Positions 1-8,883 of a stretch of 64,000 nt of DNA are shown here, one piece after another; the first letter of the stretch is position 1; each line of letters opens with the position of its first letter. The notes under the pieces are model-generated. The model searched no databases. It had not been told where the DNA came from and saw only the letters and a program-made list of their open reading frames with translations. The DNA is from Flavobacterium hercynium (lineage in GTDB: Bacteria; Bacteroidota; Bacteroidia; Flavobacteriales; Flavobacteriaceae), in the NCBI RefSeq assembly GCF_002217285.1, contig NZ_MUGW01000008.1:320396-384395 (forward strand), written 5' to 3'. The position numbers were made by a program, and so were the translations under genes.

Positions 1-444
1 GTCGGAAAGATAAAACTAATCATGGTCGCGCCGGTAAGTCTGGATGCAGCAGAGTTTCGTCAGAAGTTAAAAGCAGACAATTATACCGAAACAGAACAAT
101 GGCTCAACAGTCAGAAATGGTATTCTCATGATGCGAGGATTCCACACATCAAAATATTCTGGCTTCATGCTTTCAGCAAAAAAAGACCCTCAATGGTACC
201 AAATTACATCATTCCATCAGAATCTGAAATGCTCGAAATGCTTTCAAAAAACTCAGGAGTTGCCATCACGTGGAACTGTAATGCGAGAAAATATATCAAA
301 GAAAACAAATTGCAATTATTGTGGAATAGTTTTCACGTGCCTGAAGAGTTTGTATATGTATTAACAGCAAAAAATAATACTTCGAGTTCTTTTTTTGAAA
401 GTATTAATAAAGAATTAAAATTGTTTCTGGGGAATAGATTATAA
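1..444 (+). CDS. LysR-type regulator, C-terminal part (partial at window edge)
   Basis: The reading frame is open from base 1 (an internal ATG lies at base 22), so this is the last 147 residues of a protein that starts upstream. The pattern fits the second half of a LysR substrate-binding domain: a GKIKL strand near the start, a WL/WY segment, then the IPSESEMLEMLSKNSGVAI helix-strand typical of the effector-pocket region, and a C-terminal helix ending in KELKLFL. The DNA-binding half is not in the window, so the assignment rests on fold pattern only. It is 29 bp from the NrtR-like gene. Whether it regulates that block is unknown. Confidence 0.55.
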   Translation, partial: VGKIKLIMVAPVSLDAAEFRQKLKADNYTETEQWLNSQKWYSHDARIPHIKIFWLHAFSKKRPSMVPNYIIPSESEMLEMLSKNSGVAITWNCNARKYIKENKLQLLWNSFHVPEEFVYVLTAKNNTSSSFFESINKELKLFLGNRL

Positions 445-473
445 TTTTCATCAGAAGGTAACGAGTTTAAATT

Positions 474-1166
474 ATGGAAAATTTTCAAAATATACGGATT
501 GCTGTAGATGCTATTGTCTTTGGTTACAAAAACAACAATCTGTACGTGCTTCTAATACAGCAGCAATTTGGTTCTACCGAAAAATATTGGGCATTACCGG
601 GCGGTTTAGTAAAACAGGACGAATCGTTGAGTGATGCGGTGATCAGAGAATTGCACGAAGAAACCAATGTACAATTGACATTTATGGAGCAATTGTACAC
701 TTTTGGAGACGACATTTACCGAGATTCACGTAATCGTGTCATTTCAGTGGCCTATTATGCTCTGGTCGATGCTTCTCATTTAGAAATAAAGGCAGATACT
801 GATGCAGAGAAAGTACAATGGTATAAAATAGATGAAATTCCCGCATTGGCATTTGATCACAACATAATACTAGAAAAAGCAATCTCGAGATTAAAAGCAA
901 AACTGACTTACGAACCTATTGGTTTTGATTTGCTTCCGGATGAATTTCTGTTTTCTGACCTTGAAAATCTGTATTGTACCATTCTTGAAAAAGAAATTGA
1001 TCGCAGAAACTTCAGAAAAAAAATTCTTAGTTATGGTTTTCTCGAACAAACAGAAAATTTCTCGCCAATAAAAAGCGGACGTCCGGCAAAACTGTTTAAG
1101 TTTGATAAATTAAAATACAATGCGTTAATACAAAATGGCTTTCACTTTGAAATAAAATTTGCTTAA
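474..1166 (+). CDS. nrtR: NrtR-like Nudix / winged-helix transcriptional regulator
   Basis: This 230-residue protein has a Nudix domain followed by a winged-helix domain, the layout of NrtR regulators of NAD metabolism. The Nudix box runs from Gly44 to Val66 with Glu50, Arg58, Glu59, Glu62 and Glu63 in place; the late glycine of the consensus is Asn65. The C-terminal part (from about residue 150) has the family signature SGRPAKLFKFD. In studied NrtR proteins the Nudix domain binds ADP-ribose or related ligands and this alters DNA binding. A role here is supported by the NAD/ADP-ribose genes downstream and by a pair of palindromes before the Prs-like gene. In Bacteroidetes some relatives regulate sugar genes instead (AraR type), so the ligand is inferred. 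Confidence 0.8.
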   Translation: MENFQNIRIAVDAIVFGYKNNNLYVLLIQQQFGSTEKYWALPGGLVKQDESLSDAVIRELHEETNVQLTFMEQLYTFGDDIYRDSRNRVISVAYYALVDASHLEIKADTDAEKVQWYKIDEIPALAFDHNIILEKAISRLKAKLTYEPIGFDLLPDEFLFSDLENLYCTILEKEIDRRNFRKKILSYGFLEQTENFSPIKSGRPAKLFKFDKLKYNALIQNGFHFEIKFA

Positions 1167-1177
1167 ACTAAATTACG

Positions 1178-2380
1178 ATGATTAAACCATTTCCATTCCA
1201 TTCGGATTTAAAAGATTATTTTAAAAAGCAAGACAAAACCTGGTCTTGGTTTGCTGAAGAAAAAGTAAAAATAGAACAGCAGGAAGCTTTTAAAACGGAT
1301 TTATTAAAAAACTCCTATCGAATTGATCCCGAAACGGAACCGAAAGTTTATGAAATTTTAAAAACAGCAAAAGATAAATTGGGCATCATAGTTCCGATCA
1401 CGATTTATCAGTCGCAAAGCATGGATGGTAATAACGCCGGAGTTGTTTTTTTTGAAAACGAAGCGCATATCATTTTATCAGGAACCATTTTAAAGTTATT
1501 AAACGAAGACGAATTATTGGTTTTATTCGGACATGAATTGTCACACATTCTGCTTTTCAATCTGGAAAATGGAGATTACGAAATCACAAACAGAATCATT
1601 AATACCATTGCAAGTGATAGCAACAGCGAATTGTTTTATTACGAAACTGCAAGATTGTATCAGCTTTACACCGAATTATATTGCGACCTTGGCGCTTTAA
1701 AAGTAAGCGGAAGTTTAGAAACCACGATTCAGACTTTAATCAAACTAAATACAGGCTTAGAAAAAGTATCGGCAGAAAGTTATCTGAAACAAGCCAACGA
1801 AATTCTGGAACGAATAGAAAAAGGATCAGACGGAGAAACACATCCTGAGAATTTTATCAGAGCAAAATCGCTGGAAATCTTCGAAAAAGATAATGCCAAT
1901 TATTACTCTAAAACAGAAAAAATAATATCCGGAAAAATAGATTTACATCAGCTCAATCTCTTTTCTAAAAAAGTGGTTTTTGATACCACAAAAGAATTAA
2001 TCTCCATTATTCTGAAACCAAAATGGGCACAATCTGAATATTGTACAGCACTTTACAAACAATATTTTTCTAATTCAGATCGAAACACAGCTTCTTTTAT
2101 TGATGAAGTATTCAAACTGAAAATTGCAGACAGCAAAAAAAACTTAAAAGAGTATTACGCTTATGTTATGCTCGACTTTGGGTTGTGCGATCCTGATTTA
2201 AAGGATGCTTTTGTGGGACATATTTTGGATATTTCAGAGCAATTAGGTTTAGAAGATGAAATGAAAGCAATTCTGAAGAAAGAACTCAATCTCACCGAAA
2301 AGACTTATAAAGCATTTGCTCAGAATTGCACTTCTACCTTAAATAAAATATTAGAATCAGACTTAGAAAACACATATTAA
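1178..2380 (+). CDS. M48-like zinc metallopeptidase
   Basis: A 400-residue protein with a clear HELSH zinc-binding motif (His119, Glu120, His123). A later ELYCD segment (Glu166 onward) is a candidate third ligand, and HPENFIRAKSLEIF (from about residue 222) matches the M48 pattern in which a His-Pro is followed by an arginine helix. No signal peptide or membrane segment is seen, so it is probably cytoplasmic, unlike HtpX or BepA. The C-terminal 150 residues are helical and not recognised. It starts 12 bp after the Nudix regulator and its stop is 1 bp from the giant helicase start, so the two are almost certainly co-translated. A partner protease for the helicase protein is a reasonable inference; the substrate is unknown. 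Confidence 0.75.
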   Translation: MIKPFPFHSDLKDYFKKQDKTWSWFAEEKVKIEQQEAFKTDLLKNSYRIDPETEPKVYEILKTAKDKLGIIVPITIYQSQSMDGNNAGVVFFENEAHIILSGTILKLLNEDELLVLFGHELSHILLFNLENGDYEITNRIINTIASDSNSELFYYETARLYQLYTELYCDLGALKVSGSLETTIQTLIKLNTGLEKVSAESYLKQANEILERIEKGSDGETHPENFIRAKSLEIFEKDNANYYSKTEKIISGKIDLHQLNLFSKKVVFDTTKELISIILKPKWAQSEYCTALYKQYFSNSDRNTASFIDEVFKLKIADSKKNLKEYYAYVMLDFGLCDPDLKDAFVGHILDISEQLGLEDEMKAILKKELNLTEKTYKAFAQNCTSTLNKILESDLENTY

Positions 2381-2381
2381 G

Positions 2382-5300
2382 ATGATTAAATCTATCAAGG
2401 AATCCGCTTTTTATCAATTTATCACAGACAATTTTCAAAAAGGAGCTTTTGCTAACGATGACATTATTGCGATAATAGTGCCTCTGTTAAAAACTGTTTC
2501 AGCTATCCATAATCAGGGAAAAGTAGCATCGCTTGATGATATTTCGTCAATTTATATTGAAGATCAGCATCTTCATATTACAGATGATGCATTCGAAATA
2601 AAAGACAATAGAAAAGCAATTGCCGCCTTTTTTAAAAGCAAAAGTAAAGCTTTCGAAATTTCGGGCGAGCAATTTAGTACCACTGAAATTGGAGAAGGCG
2701 TAACCAGAGCTTATGGAGATAAGAGTTACTCTGAAGATGATAATGAAGATAGCGCAATACCATCTTACGTAAAAGATTATAGCAGTTTCGAATTTGAGTT
2801 CGATCACCATGATCCACTGACCGATATTTTTGTGTTGGGAATGATTCTGGCAAGTATCACATTACAATTTGATTTTACGGTAAGTGAAGATGTAAAGCGT
2901 TTTGTAGACTACAGAAAGAAAATGTATTTTCTGAACAGTAAAATCAATCCTGCGATCTCAAATATTATTCTTGGAATGACAGAATTAAACAGGGAAAATC
3001 GTTGGAAAGATTTAAATGAAATTATCGAAAAACTCCAAAATTACAGAGATTATAATCCGGAAACCGAATACGATCTGTCTAGTTTAATCGATGGAAAAAT
3101 TCAAAATAAAAATCAGTTCATTCACGAAAAACTTCGAAACCGATTATTCGACAACAGCAAGCGAAACCGACTTTTATATTTCCAGCCCAATTTAAAATTT
3201 TTAAATCTTACCATTTCATCTGTTCCGCAGGCATTGAATTATGAAAACATTGATCCTAAATCTTTGTTTTACTGGAATGAAGATATTTCAAAAAAAATAA
3301 GCAATACAAGTACCATTTCACTTAATAAATATTTAGAGTTTGGCGACAATACTTATATCGTGCCAACTCTGGATAAAATTCGTTTAGAAGCTAATAAAGA
3401 TATCAACGAATACGGTTTTAGCCAGCTGAAATTAGTTTTGTGTAATTTGAACTGGTTTAACACAAAAGAAGAAAGTTCAGAAAAAATAGTTTCGCCTTTA
3501 CTTTTGGCATCCGTTACACTGACCAAGAAAAAAGGAGTAAAAGACGATTATTCACTTGAATTTCTGGATTCAGAAGTAGAGATCAATCCTGTTTTGGCAA
3601 ACATGCTAAAAGAACTTTATGATATTCGATTGCCGGAAACCATTCAGCTATCCGAAACCAAAATCGAAGCCATTTATGAATTGTTGCGCGTGCAAATTGA
3701 GAAAAACAGTTCCGGAATTGTTTTAGATTATATTGGTAAACCGAAAATAAAACTCATTCATTCGCAGGCAAAACAAATCCTGACACAATTCAATAAACGT
3801 TCTAAAAAGAAAGAAGCCATTCAGGACAAACGAAACCTGAATTATTCCTATCAGCAGGAAAACTTTCAGCCGTATGGTTTAGAGTTGTTTCGCAATTATG
3901 TTTTTACGCAGGCTTCGTCATTAGAATATTTGATTAACAGCGATATCAAACAAAGTCCGCAGTTTTTTAATGAAAACAAAACCATCGAAAGAGCCTTTTA
4001 TCAGCTTGACGAAGGCGATGTAAATCCGTTTCGTTGGGAATTTGACACTTGTAACTTGATTTTAGGTAATTTCAATTACAAAAAAATGTCATTGGTTCGT
4101 GATTACAATCAGGTAATCGAGAATGATGTGGAGAGCAATGTCTTTAAAAGCTTGTTCAATTCGCTGGCGCAGAAAGATTTTAAAACCGAATTAGATTCGG
4201 GGAACAATTTTACCAAAACGTTCAATGTTGTAGCGAGCGATCCTACGCAAAACAATGCGGTACAATATTCTGAAACCGGAGAAAGTTACATCATACAAGG
4301 ACCACCGGGAACCGGAAAGTCACAGACTATTGCCAATTTGATTGCTAACTATGTTGCAAATGGTAAAAAAGTATTATTCGTTTGTGAAAAGCGTGCAGCC
4401 TTAGATGTGGTTTTTTACAGACTTAAAAATCAAGGCTTAGACGACTTATGTTGTTTGATTCACGATTCGCAGGCAGATAAAAAAGAGTTTATTTTAGATT
4501 TAAAGCAAACCTTTACCGATTTTACAGCCGCCAAAAATAATTTTCAGACTATCGCCAAAAAACGGGATAATCTTGTAGATCAAATAGATGCTGAAATCAA
4601 TAAAGTAGCTGTTTTTCATGATTTCATGAATGCCAGAATCGATGGCGATACAGAACTTACCATCAAGTCACTTTTCGATGTTTTAGTATCCAGCACACAC
4701 AAGGCTTTGTTAGACAGTTTAAATATGCTGGACGATAATGCAGGTTTGCAGGATTGGGATACACATCACGAATTGTTCGAAAAGCTTTTTGAAATCAATA
4801 AGGAAACCAATCAATCGGAGTTTTTCTCGGTGCATCCGTTTCGTTTTCTAAAAACAGATGCCTTTCGTAAATACCAGCACATATCAGATTTAAAGAAAGA
4901 TCTGGAAAGCAGTCAGGAAACACTGGAAAATATTTCAGAACGATTAGATTTTGTAGCAATTCCAACAGAAGTAAATACGTTTTTCGAGATTCAGAAATTC
5001 CTGCGTAAAGCAATGGCAACGTTTATTTATTTTGATAGCAATAAATCAGAATTACTGGAATCAAACAGCGCTCTTTTTCGATCACTTGAAACTGACGTTC
5101 AAAGCTTACTGAAACTAAGAACAGACATTGATAGATTAACCAAACAATATCCGCATTGGAAAAGCGCACCATCAGAAACCGATGCCAGAACTGCTTTGGA
5201 TGTCATCAGAAAAAACGAAAACAGTTTTTTTAATTTCATCAACTCCGATTATAAAAAGATCAGAAACGAAATTTTAGCCGTTTACGATCTTAACAAACAT

Positions 5301-7796
5301 ACCATAAAACCAAGCTTGTCTGTAATTTTAGAGAATTACTGCGCTCAGTTTGAAGAAGAAGAAAAGTTTAATGTCTTAAAAAGTGAATTAGAAAGTAAAT
5401 ACAATCTCGGAGATTTATTTGAATTAAAGTACCACACCGAAACGCTTAAAAAAGAATTAGATGCAACGATTTTAAATTTTGCCCGAAACTTAAACGAAGC
5501 AGAACGAAAAGAAGTAGCCGAAATTAAAAACCTGTTCTTAAAAGTAAATTCTTCTTTGTGTAACAGCATCGAGAATTATGAGAATATAAGTCTTACAGAT
5601 ATCGAGAATCAAATTACAGCGATAAATACCAAGAAAATGTACTTTGACCTGTATGCTTCCTTTTTTGATGAAATACAAGACGTAAATCCATCGGTAATTC
5701 AATTATTAAAAACGAAAAAGCTTCCGCTGGAGCATCTCAAAATTACTTTAGCCGAACGATCATTAGAAAAGTATTATGCGATAAATTACACGCATAAAAA
5801 ATTCAACATGGATTTGCTGCATACTTCAATTCAGAAAGTTAAAAGAATGCATGCCGATTTATTAGCCTTAAACGGAAAATACATTATCGCCAAGCAAGTC
5901 AGTAATTTGAAAGAGCTGATTTTGATGTCTGAAATGTCCGTTTCCGGAATGACGCCAGACCAGAAAGAAAGCAAAAGATCGATTACAGAAGGACGAAAAA
6001 TACTGGAAAATGAATTCAGTAAAAGCATCCGATTTAAATCGATTCGCGAATTAGCTTCTTCAGATTCCGGACAAATCATTCGCGAAATAAAACCCGTTTG
6101 GTTAATGAGTCCGCTAAGCGTTTCGGACACCTTGCCTGTTGATGAAAATTATTTTGACGTAGTTATTTTTGACGAAGCAAGTCAGATAACGCTCGAAGAA
6201 GGATTAGTACCAATTTACAGAGCCAAGCAAACGATAATCGTCGGGGATGAAATGCAAATGCCGCCAAGTAATTTCTTTGGAAGTTCATCCGTCAACCAAG
6301 ATGATTTATGGACAGATGCCACAGCAGAAGACAATGATTATTTCTCATTAGATGCCGACAGTTTCCTGAAACAAGGAGCGCGCAAGTTTCCCTCGATTAT
6401 GCTCGGATGGCATTACCGAAGCAAGCATGAAGCTTTGATTGGTTTTTCTAACGCTTCCTTTTACGATAGTAAATTATTGACCATTCCGGATTTAAAGGAT
6501 CATAGTAAATTAGGTAAACCTATAATTGTGGAAGATGTAAAAGAAGCAAAGAACAATCTGGAATCTTTGTTCTCTAAACCGATCTCGTATCATTATATTC
6601 AAAAAGGAGTGTACAACGCACGTTCTAACCTAAAAGAAGCAGCCTATATTGCCAATATGGTGCGGGAACTTTTGGTACAAAACAAAGAACAAAGTATCGG
6701 AATTGTCGCTTTCTCAATGGAACAGCAAAACGAAATCGAAACGGCAATAGAAAATCTTTGTGTTGAAGATAAAGTTTTTGAAAACCTGATTGAAGAAGAA
6801 TACAAACGTATCGAAAACAATCAGTTTGTTGGACTTTTTGTCAAAAATCTTGAAAACGTACAAGGAGACGAACGAGACATTATCATCATGAGTACCTGCT
6901 ACGGATATAATTCAAGCGGAAAAATGCTGATGAACTTTGGTCCAATTAACAAACGTGGCGGAGAAAAACGACTGAATGTAATTTTCTCAAGAGCGAAGAG
7001 AAGCATGTGCGTCGTTAGTTCGATTAAGTATACTGACATTAAGAATGAATACAATGAAGGTGCCAATTACTTTAGAAAATACCTGCAATATGCAGAACTG
7101 ATTAGTTTAGGACAATTAGAAGCCGCAAACAATGTTTTAAATTCGATCAACAGCAAACACAAAATCGAAACATCAAGTCTGATTTCAGATCAGATTCAGG
7201 CAGAAATGGAAAAGATGGGTTATTTCGTAACCAAAAATATTGGACAAAGTAAGTTTAAATGCCATCTGGGAATTAAAAAAGCAGCAGATGATGAAGCCTT
7301 TATTTTAGGAATAATGATTGATGACGATTTGCATTATGCTAATAATGATATCCTCGAACAATATTTGTTACGACCGGAAATTCTAAAAGCCAATGGCTGG
7401 ACCGTTTGTCAGATCTATTCGAAAGACTGGATCGAAAACAGACCAAGAGTTTTAAAAATGATTGGAGCTGCGCTGAAAAACGAATCTTTTTTTGATGAAG
7501 TAGAAATGCAGGAAATCAATATTGAAGTTGAAAATGATGCTTTGCATAATACTCAAAATGAAACTGCGAATAGCAATGTTGCGTTTGAACGTTATTTCAA
7601 TACCGCAAACGGAAGTAATAAATATTGGGAAATTGGTTTAGACGGTAAAAATATAATCGTGCAGTACGGAAGAGTGGGAACCAAAGGGCAAAGAATGGTT
7701 AAAGCCTTTGATAGCGAGGATTTAGCATTAAAAGAAAAGCGAAAATTGATAGCGCAAAAGGTTTCCAAAGAATACTTTAAAGAAGAAAAAGAATAA
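2382..7796 (+). CDS. Giant pseudokinase-DUF4011-SF1 helicase-nuclease-like-WGR protein
   Basis: 1804 residues with several domains. Residues 1-225 look like a degenerate protein-kinase fold: the C-lobe pattern DPLTDIFVLGMIL and a late NRWKDLNEIIEKL helix are present, but no catalytic HRD or DFG is visible. Residues about 245-510 resemble DUF4011 (HEKLRNRLFDNSKRNRLL). An SF1 helicase core follows: Walker A QGPPGTGKS near 638, a long coiled-coil insert, DEAS near 1262 with GDEMQMPP after it, QGDERDIII near 1495 and SRAKRS near 1536. Residues about 1605-1690 resemble a Vsr/MTES_1575-type nuclease, with His where the family has its first Asp. The C-terminus (about 1737-1803) is a WGR domain (YWEIGLDGK, QYGRVGTKGQ), a module known from PARPs. 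It is likely an ATP-driven nucleic-acid enzyme. Confidence 0.8.
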   Translation: MIKSIKESAFYQFITDNFQKGAFANDDIIAIIVPLLKTVSAIHNQGKVASLDDISSIYIEDQHLHITDDAFEIKDNRKAIAAFFKSKSKAFEISGEQFSTTEIGEGVTRAYGDKSYSEDDNEDSAIPSYVKDYSSFEFEFDHHDPLTDIFVLGMILASITLQFDFTVSEDVKRFVDYRKKMYFLNSKINPAISNIILGMTELNRENRWKDLNEIIEKLQNYRDYNPETEYDLSSLIDGKIQNKNQFIHEKLRNRLFDNSKRNRLLYFQPNLKFLNLTISSVPQALNYENIDPKSLFYWNEDISKKISNTSTISLNKYLEFGDNTYIVPTLDKIRLEANKDINEYGFSQLKLVLCNLNWFNTKEESSEKIVSPLLLASVTLTKKKGVKDDYSLEFLDSEVEINPVLANMLKELYDIRLPETIQLSETKIEAIYELLRVQIEKNSSGIVLDYIGKPKIKLIHSQAKQILTQFNKRSKKKEAIQDKRNLNYSYQQENFQPYGLELFRNYVFTQASSLEYLINSDIKQSPQFFNENKTIERAFYQLDEGDVNPFRWEFDTCNLILGNFNYKKMSLVRDYNQVIENDVESNVFKSLFNSLAQKDFKTELDSGNNFTKTFNVVASDPTQNNAVQYSETGESYIIQGPPGTGKSQTIANLIANYVANGKKVLFVCEKRAALDVVFYRLKNQGLDDLCCLIHDSQADKKEFILDLKQTFTDFTAAKNNFQTIAKKRDNLVDQIDAEINKVAVFHDFMNARIDGDTELTIKSLFDVLVSSTHKALLDSLNMLDDNAGLQDWDTHHELFEKLFEINKETNQSEFFSVHPFRFLKTDAFRKYQHISDLKKDLESSQETLENISERLDFVAIPTEVNTFFEIQKFLRKAMATFIYFDSNKSELLESNSALFRSLETDVQSLLKLRTDIDRLTKQYPHWKSAPSETDARTALDVIRKNENSFFNFINSDYKKIRNEILAVYDLNKHTIKPSLSVILENYCAQFEEEEKFNVLKSELESKYNLGDLFELKYHTETLKKELDATILNFARNLNEAERKEVAEIKNLFLKVNSSLCNSIENYENISLTDIENQITAINTKKMYFDLYASFFDEIQDVNPSVIQLLKTKKLPLEHLKITLAERSLEKYYAINYTHKKFNMDLLHTSIQKVKRMHADLLALNGKYIIAKQVSNLKELILMSEMSVSGMTPDQKESKRSITEGRKILENEFSKSIRFKSIRELASSDSGQIIREIKPVWLMSPLSVSDTLPVDENYFDVVIFDEASQITLEEGLVPIYRAKQTIIVGDEMQMPPSNFFGSSSVNQDDLWTDATAEDNDYFSLDADSFLKQGARKFPSIMLGWHYRSKHEALIGFSNASFYDSKLLTIPDLKDHSKLGKPIIVEDVKEAKNNLESLFSKPISYHYIQKGVYNARSNLKEAAYIANMVRELLVQNKEQSIGIVAFSMEQQNEIETAIENLCVEDKVFENLIEEEYKRIENNQFVGLFVKNLENVQGDERDIIIMSTCYGYNSSGKMLMNFGPINKRGGEKRLNVIFSRAKRSMCVVSSIKYTDIKNEYNEGANYFRKYLQYAELISLGQLEAANNVLNSINSKHKIETSSLISDQIQAEMEKMGYFVTKNIGQSKFKCHLGIKKAADDEAFILGIMIDDDLHYANNDILEQYLLRPEILKANGWTVCQIYSKDWIENRPRVLKMIGAALKNESFFDEVEMQEINIEVENDALHNTQNETANSNVAFERYFNTANGSNKYWEIGLDGKNIIVQYGRVGTKGQRMVKAFDSEDLALKEKRKLIAQKVSKEYFKEEKE

Positions 7797-7797
7797 G

Positions 7798-7818
7798 TTT
7801 GCGTAATTTTTACACAAA
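7798..7818. promoter_or_regulatory. Upstream operator-like palindrome (candidate NrtR site 1)
   Basis: TTTGCGT, a 7-nt AT-only spacer, then ACACAAA, one mismatch from a perfect palindrome. It begins 2 nt after the helicase stop codon and has the same 7-7-7 layout as the perfect site at 7850-7870. The centres are 52 bp apart, about five helical turns, which would suit cooperative binding or looping. The binding protein is inferred, not seen. Confidence 0.5.
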
Positions 7819-7823
7819 ATAAA

Positions 7824-7853
7824 TTGTTTATTAAAAATTAAATTCTACATTTG
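7824..7853 (+). promoter_or_regulatory. Bacteroidetes-type promoter for the Prs-like gene
   Basis: A TTG at 7824-7826 is followed after 19 nt by TACATTTG at 7846-7853, matching the -33 / TAnnTTTG -7 arrangement of the Bacteroidetes housekeeping sigma factor. The -7 element overlaps the left arm of the palindrome at 7850, so a bound regulator would block transcription. It shows that prs and the genes after it can be transcribed separately from the helicase gene. Confidence 0.6.
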
Positions 7854-7870
7854 CGTATAATTAACGCAAA
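7850..7870. promoter_or_regulatory. Perfect operator palindrome over the prs promoter (candidate NrtR site 2)
   Basis: TTTGCGT-ATAATTA-ACGCAAA, a perfect 7-bp inverted repeat with a 7-nt centre. It overlaps the -7 element and probable start of transcription and ends 10 nt before the ATG of the Prs-like gene. The nearest candidate binder is the NrtR-like protein at 474-1166. A short attenuator hairpin is possible but less likely, as no T-run follows. Confidence 0.55.
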
Positions 7871-7880
7871 CTAAAAAACT

Positions 7881-8708
7881 ATGATACTAAATTTAGACCC
7901 AAAATTCGCCCCAGTTCTTAACCAGGAAGAAATTAAATTTCAAAGTTTTACATTTTCCGGAGGAGAACCACATATTAAAATCGATCCAAATTTTGATACA
8001 ACTCAAAAGATAACCATCACACACCGATTAAATTCATTCAACGATTTGGGTTTATTGTGTATCACAGTAGATGCTTTGCGCAGAATGGATGTAAAAGTTA
8101 TTGATCTTTTTATTCCGTATTTCCCGGCAGCACGACAAGATCGTGTTATGATAAAAGGAGAATCATTATCAGTAAAAGTATATGCAGATATTATAAACGG
8201 ACTTCAGTTAAATAAAGTTTTTGTTTTTGATGCGCATTCAGAAGTTACTCCTGCATTAGTAAACAATTGCGAGGTTATTCCAAATCATACTTTTATTCAG
8301 GAAGTGTTAAAAGTAATTGGTCAAAACGTAAAATTGATTTCTCCGGATGGTGGTGCATTAAAGAAAATCTACAAAGTATCGGAGTTTTTAGGAGGCGTTG
8401 AGGTGGTAGAATGCAGCAAAAGCCGTGATGTAAAAACCGGAAAATTGTCTGGATTTAAAGTGTACGAAGACGATTTAAACGGAATGGATTGTTTAATTGT
8501 CGATGACATTTGCGACGGCGGAGGAACTTTCGTTGGATTAGCAGAAGAACTGAAAAAGAAAAACGCCGGAAAATTATACCTAGCCGTAAGCCACGGAATT
8601 TTCAATAAAGGATTTGAAGTTTTGAATTGTTTTGACAAAATATTTACGACGAATTCTGTAAAAGATTTCGAAGGAGAAAGTGTAGAAGTTATTAAAATTA
8701 CTTTGTAA
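7881..8708 (+). CDS. prs: Prs-like ribose-phosphate (or ADP-ribose) pyrophosphokinase
   Basis: 275 residues, shorter than the usual 310-320 of housekeeping PRPP synthetase. Family motifs are clear: PYFPAARQDR (RQDR at 85-88, ATP-binding loop), FDAHS (116-120), SPDGGALKK (154-162), and the PRPP-binding loop VDDICDGGGT (207-216). The usual reaction transfers pyrophosphate from ATP to ribose-5-phosphate. Prs homologues paired with a Nampt homologue in some phages instead pyrophosphorylate ADP-ribose (the NARP1 pathway), and this gene shares its operon with a Nampt-like gene and several ADP-ribose-releasing enzymes. The substrate cannot be settled from sequence. It is headed by its own promoter and palindrome. 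Confidence 0.8.
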   Translation: MILNLDPKFAPVLNQEEIKFQSFTFSGGEPHIKIDPNFDTTQKITITHRLNSFNDLGLLCITVDALRRMDVKVIDLFIPYFPAARQDRVMIKGESLSVKVYADIINGLQLNKVFVFDAHSEVTPALVNNCEVIPNHTFIQEVLKVIGQNVKLISPDGGALKKIYKVSEFLGGVEVVECSKSRDVKTGKLSGFKVYEDDLNGMDCLIVDDICDGGGTFVGLAEELKKKNAGKLYLAVSHGIFNKGFEVLNCFDKIFTTNSVKDFEGESVEVIKITL

Positions 8709-8710
8709 AT

Positions 8711-8871
8711 AGGTTTCAAGTTTCAGGTTTCAAGTTGCCGCAGATACTGCGAAACCTAAACATAAAACAAGGAAAAGCTAAAAAAAACTATTAACCATTT
8801 CAATTTTAACATGCCAAGTTTCAAGTTGCTGCAGATAACGTGAAACCTGAAACAAAAAAACTTGAAACAAA
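8711..8871. repeat. Intergenic word repeats, two 31-bp direct copies
   Basis: The gap between the Prs-like gene and the next one contains two 31-bp copies, 8727-8757 and 8818-8848, matching at 27 of 31 positions. Each begins with GTTTCAAGTTG and ends with GAAACCT. Extra GTTTCAGG and CCTGAAAC words beside them make the two halves partly complementary, so the transcript could fold. No gene is seen here. Confidence 0.7.
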
Positions 8872-8883
8872 AAAACAAACCCA

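Noticed and set aside
8711..8871. CRISPR-like direct repeats
   Set aside because: Only two imperfect copies with no regular spacer series and no cas gene.
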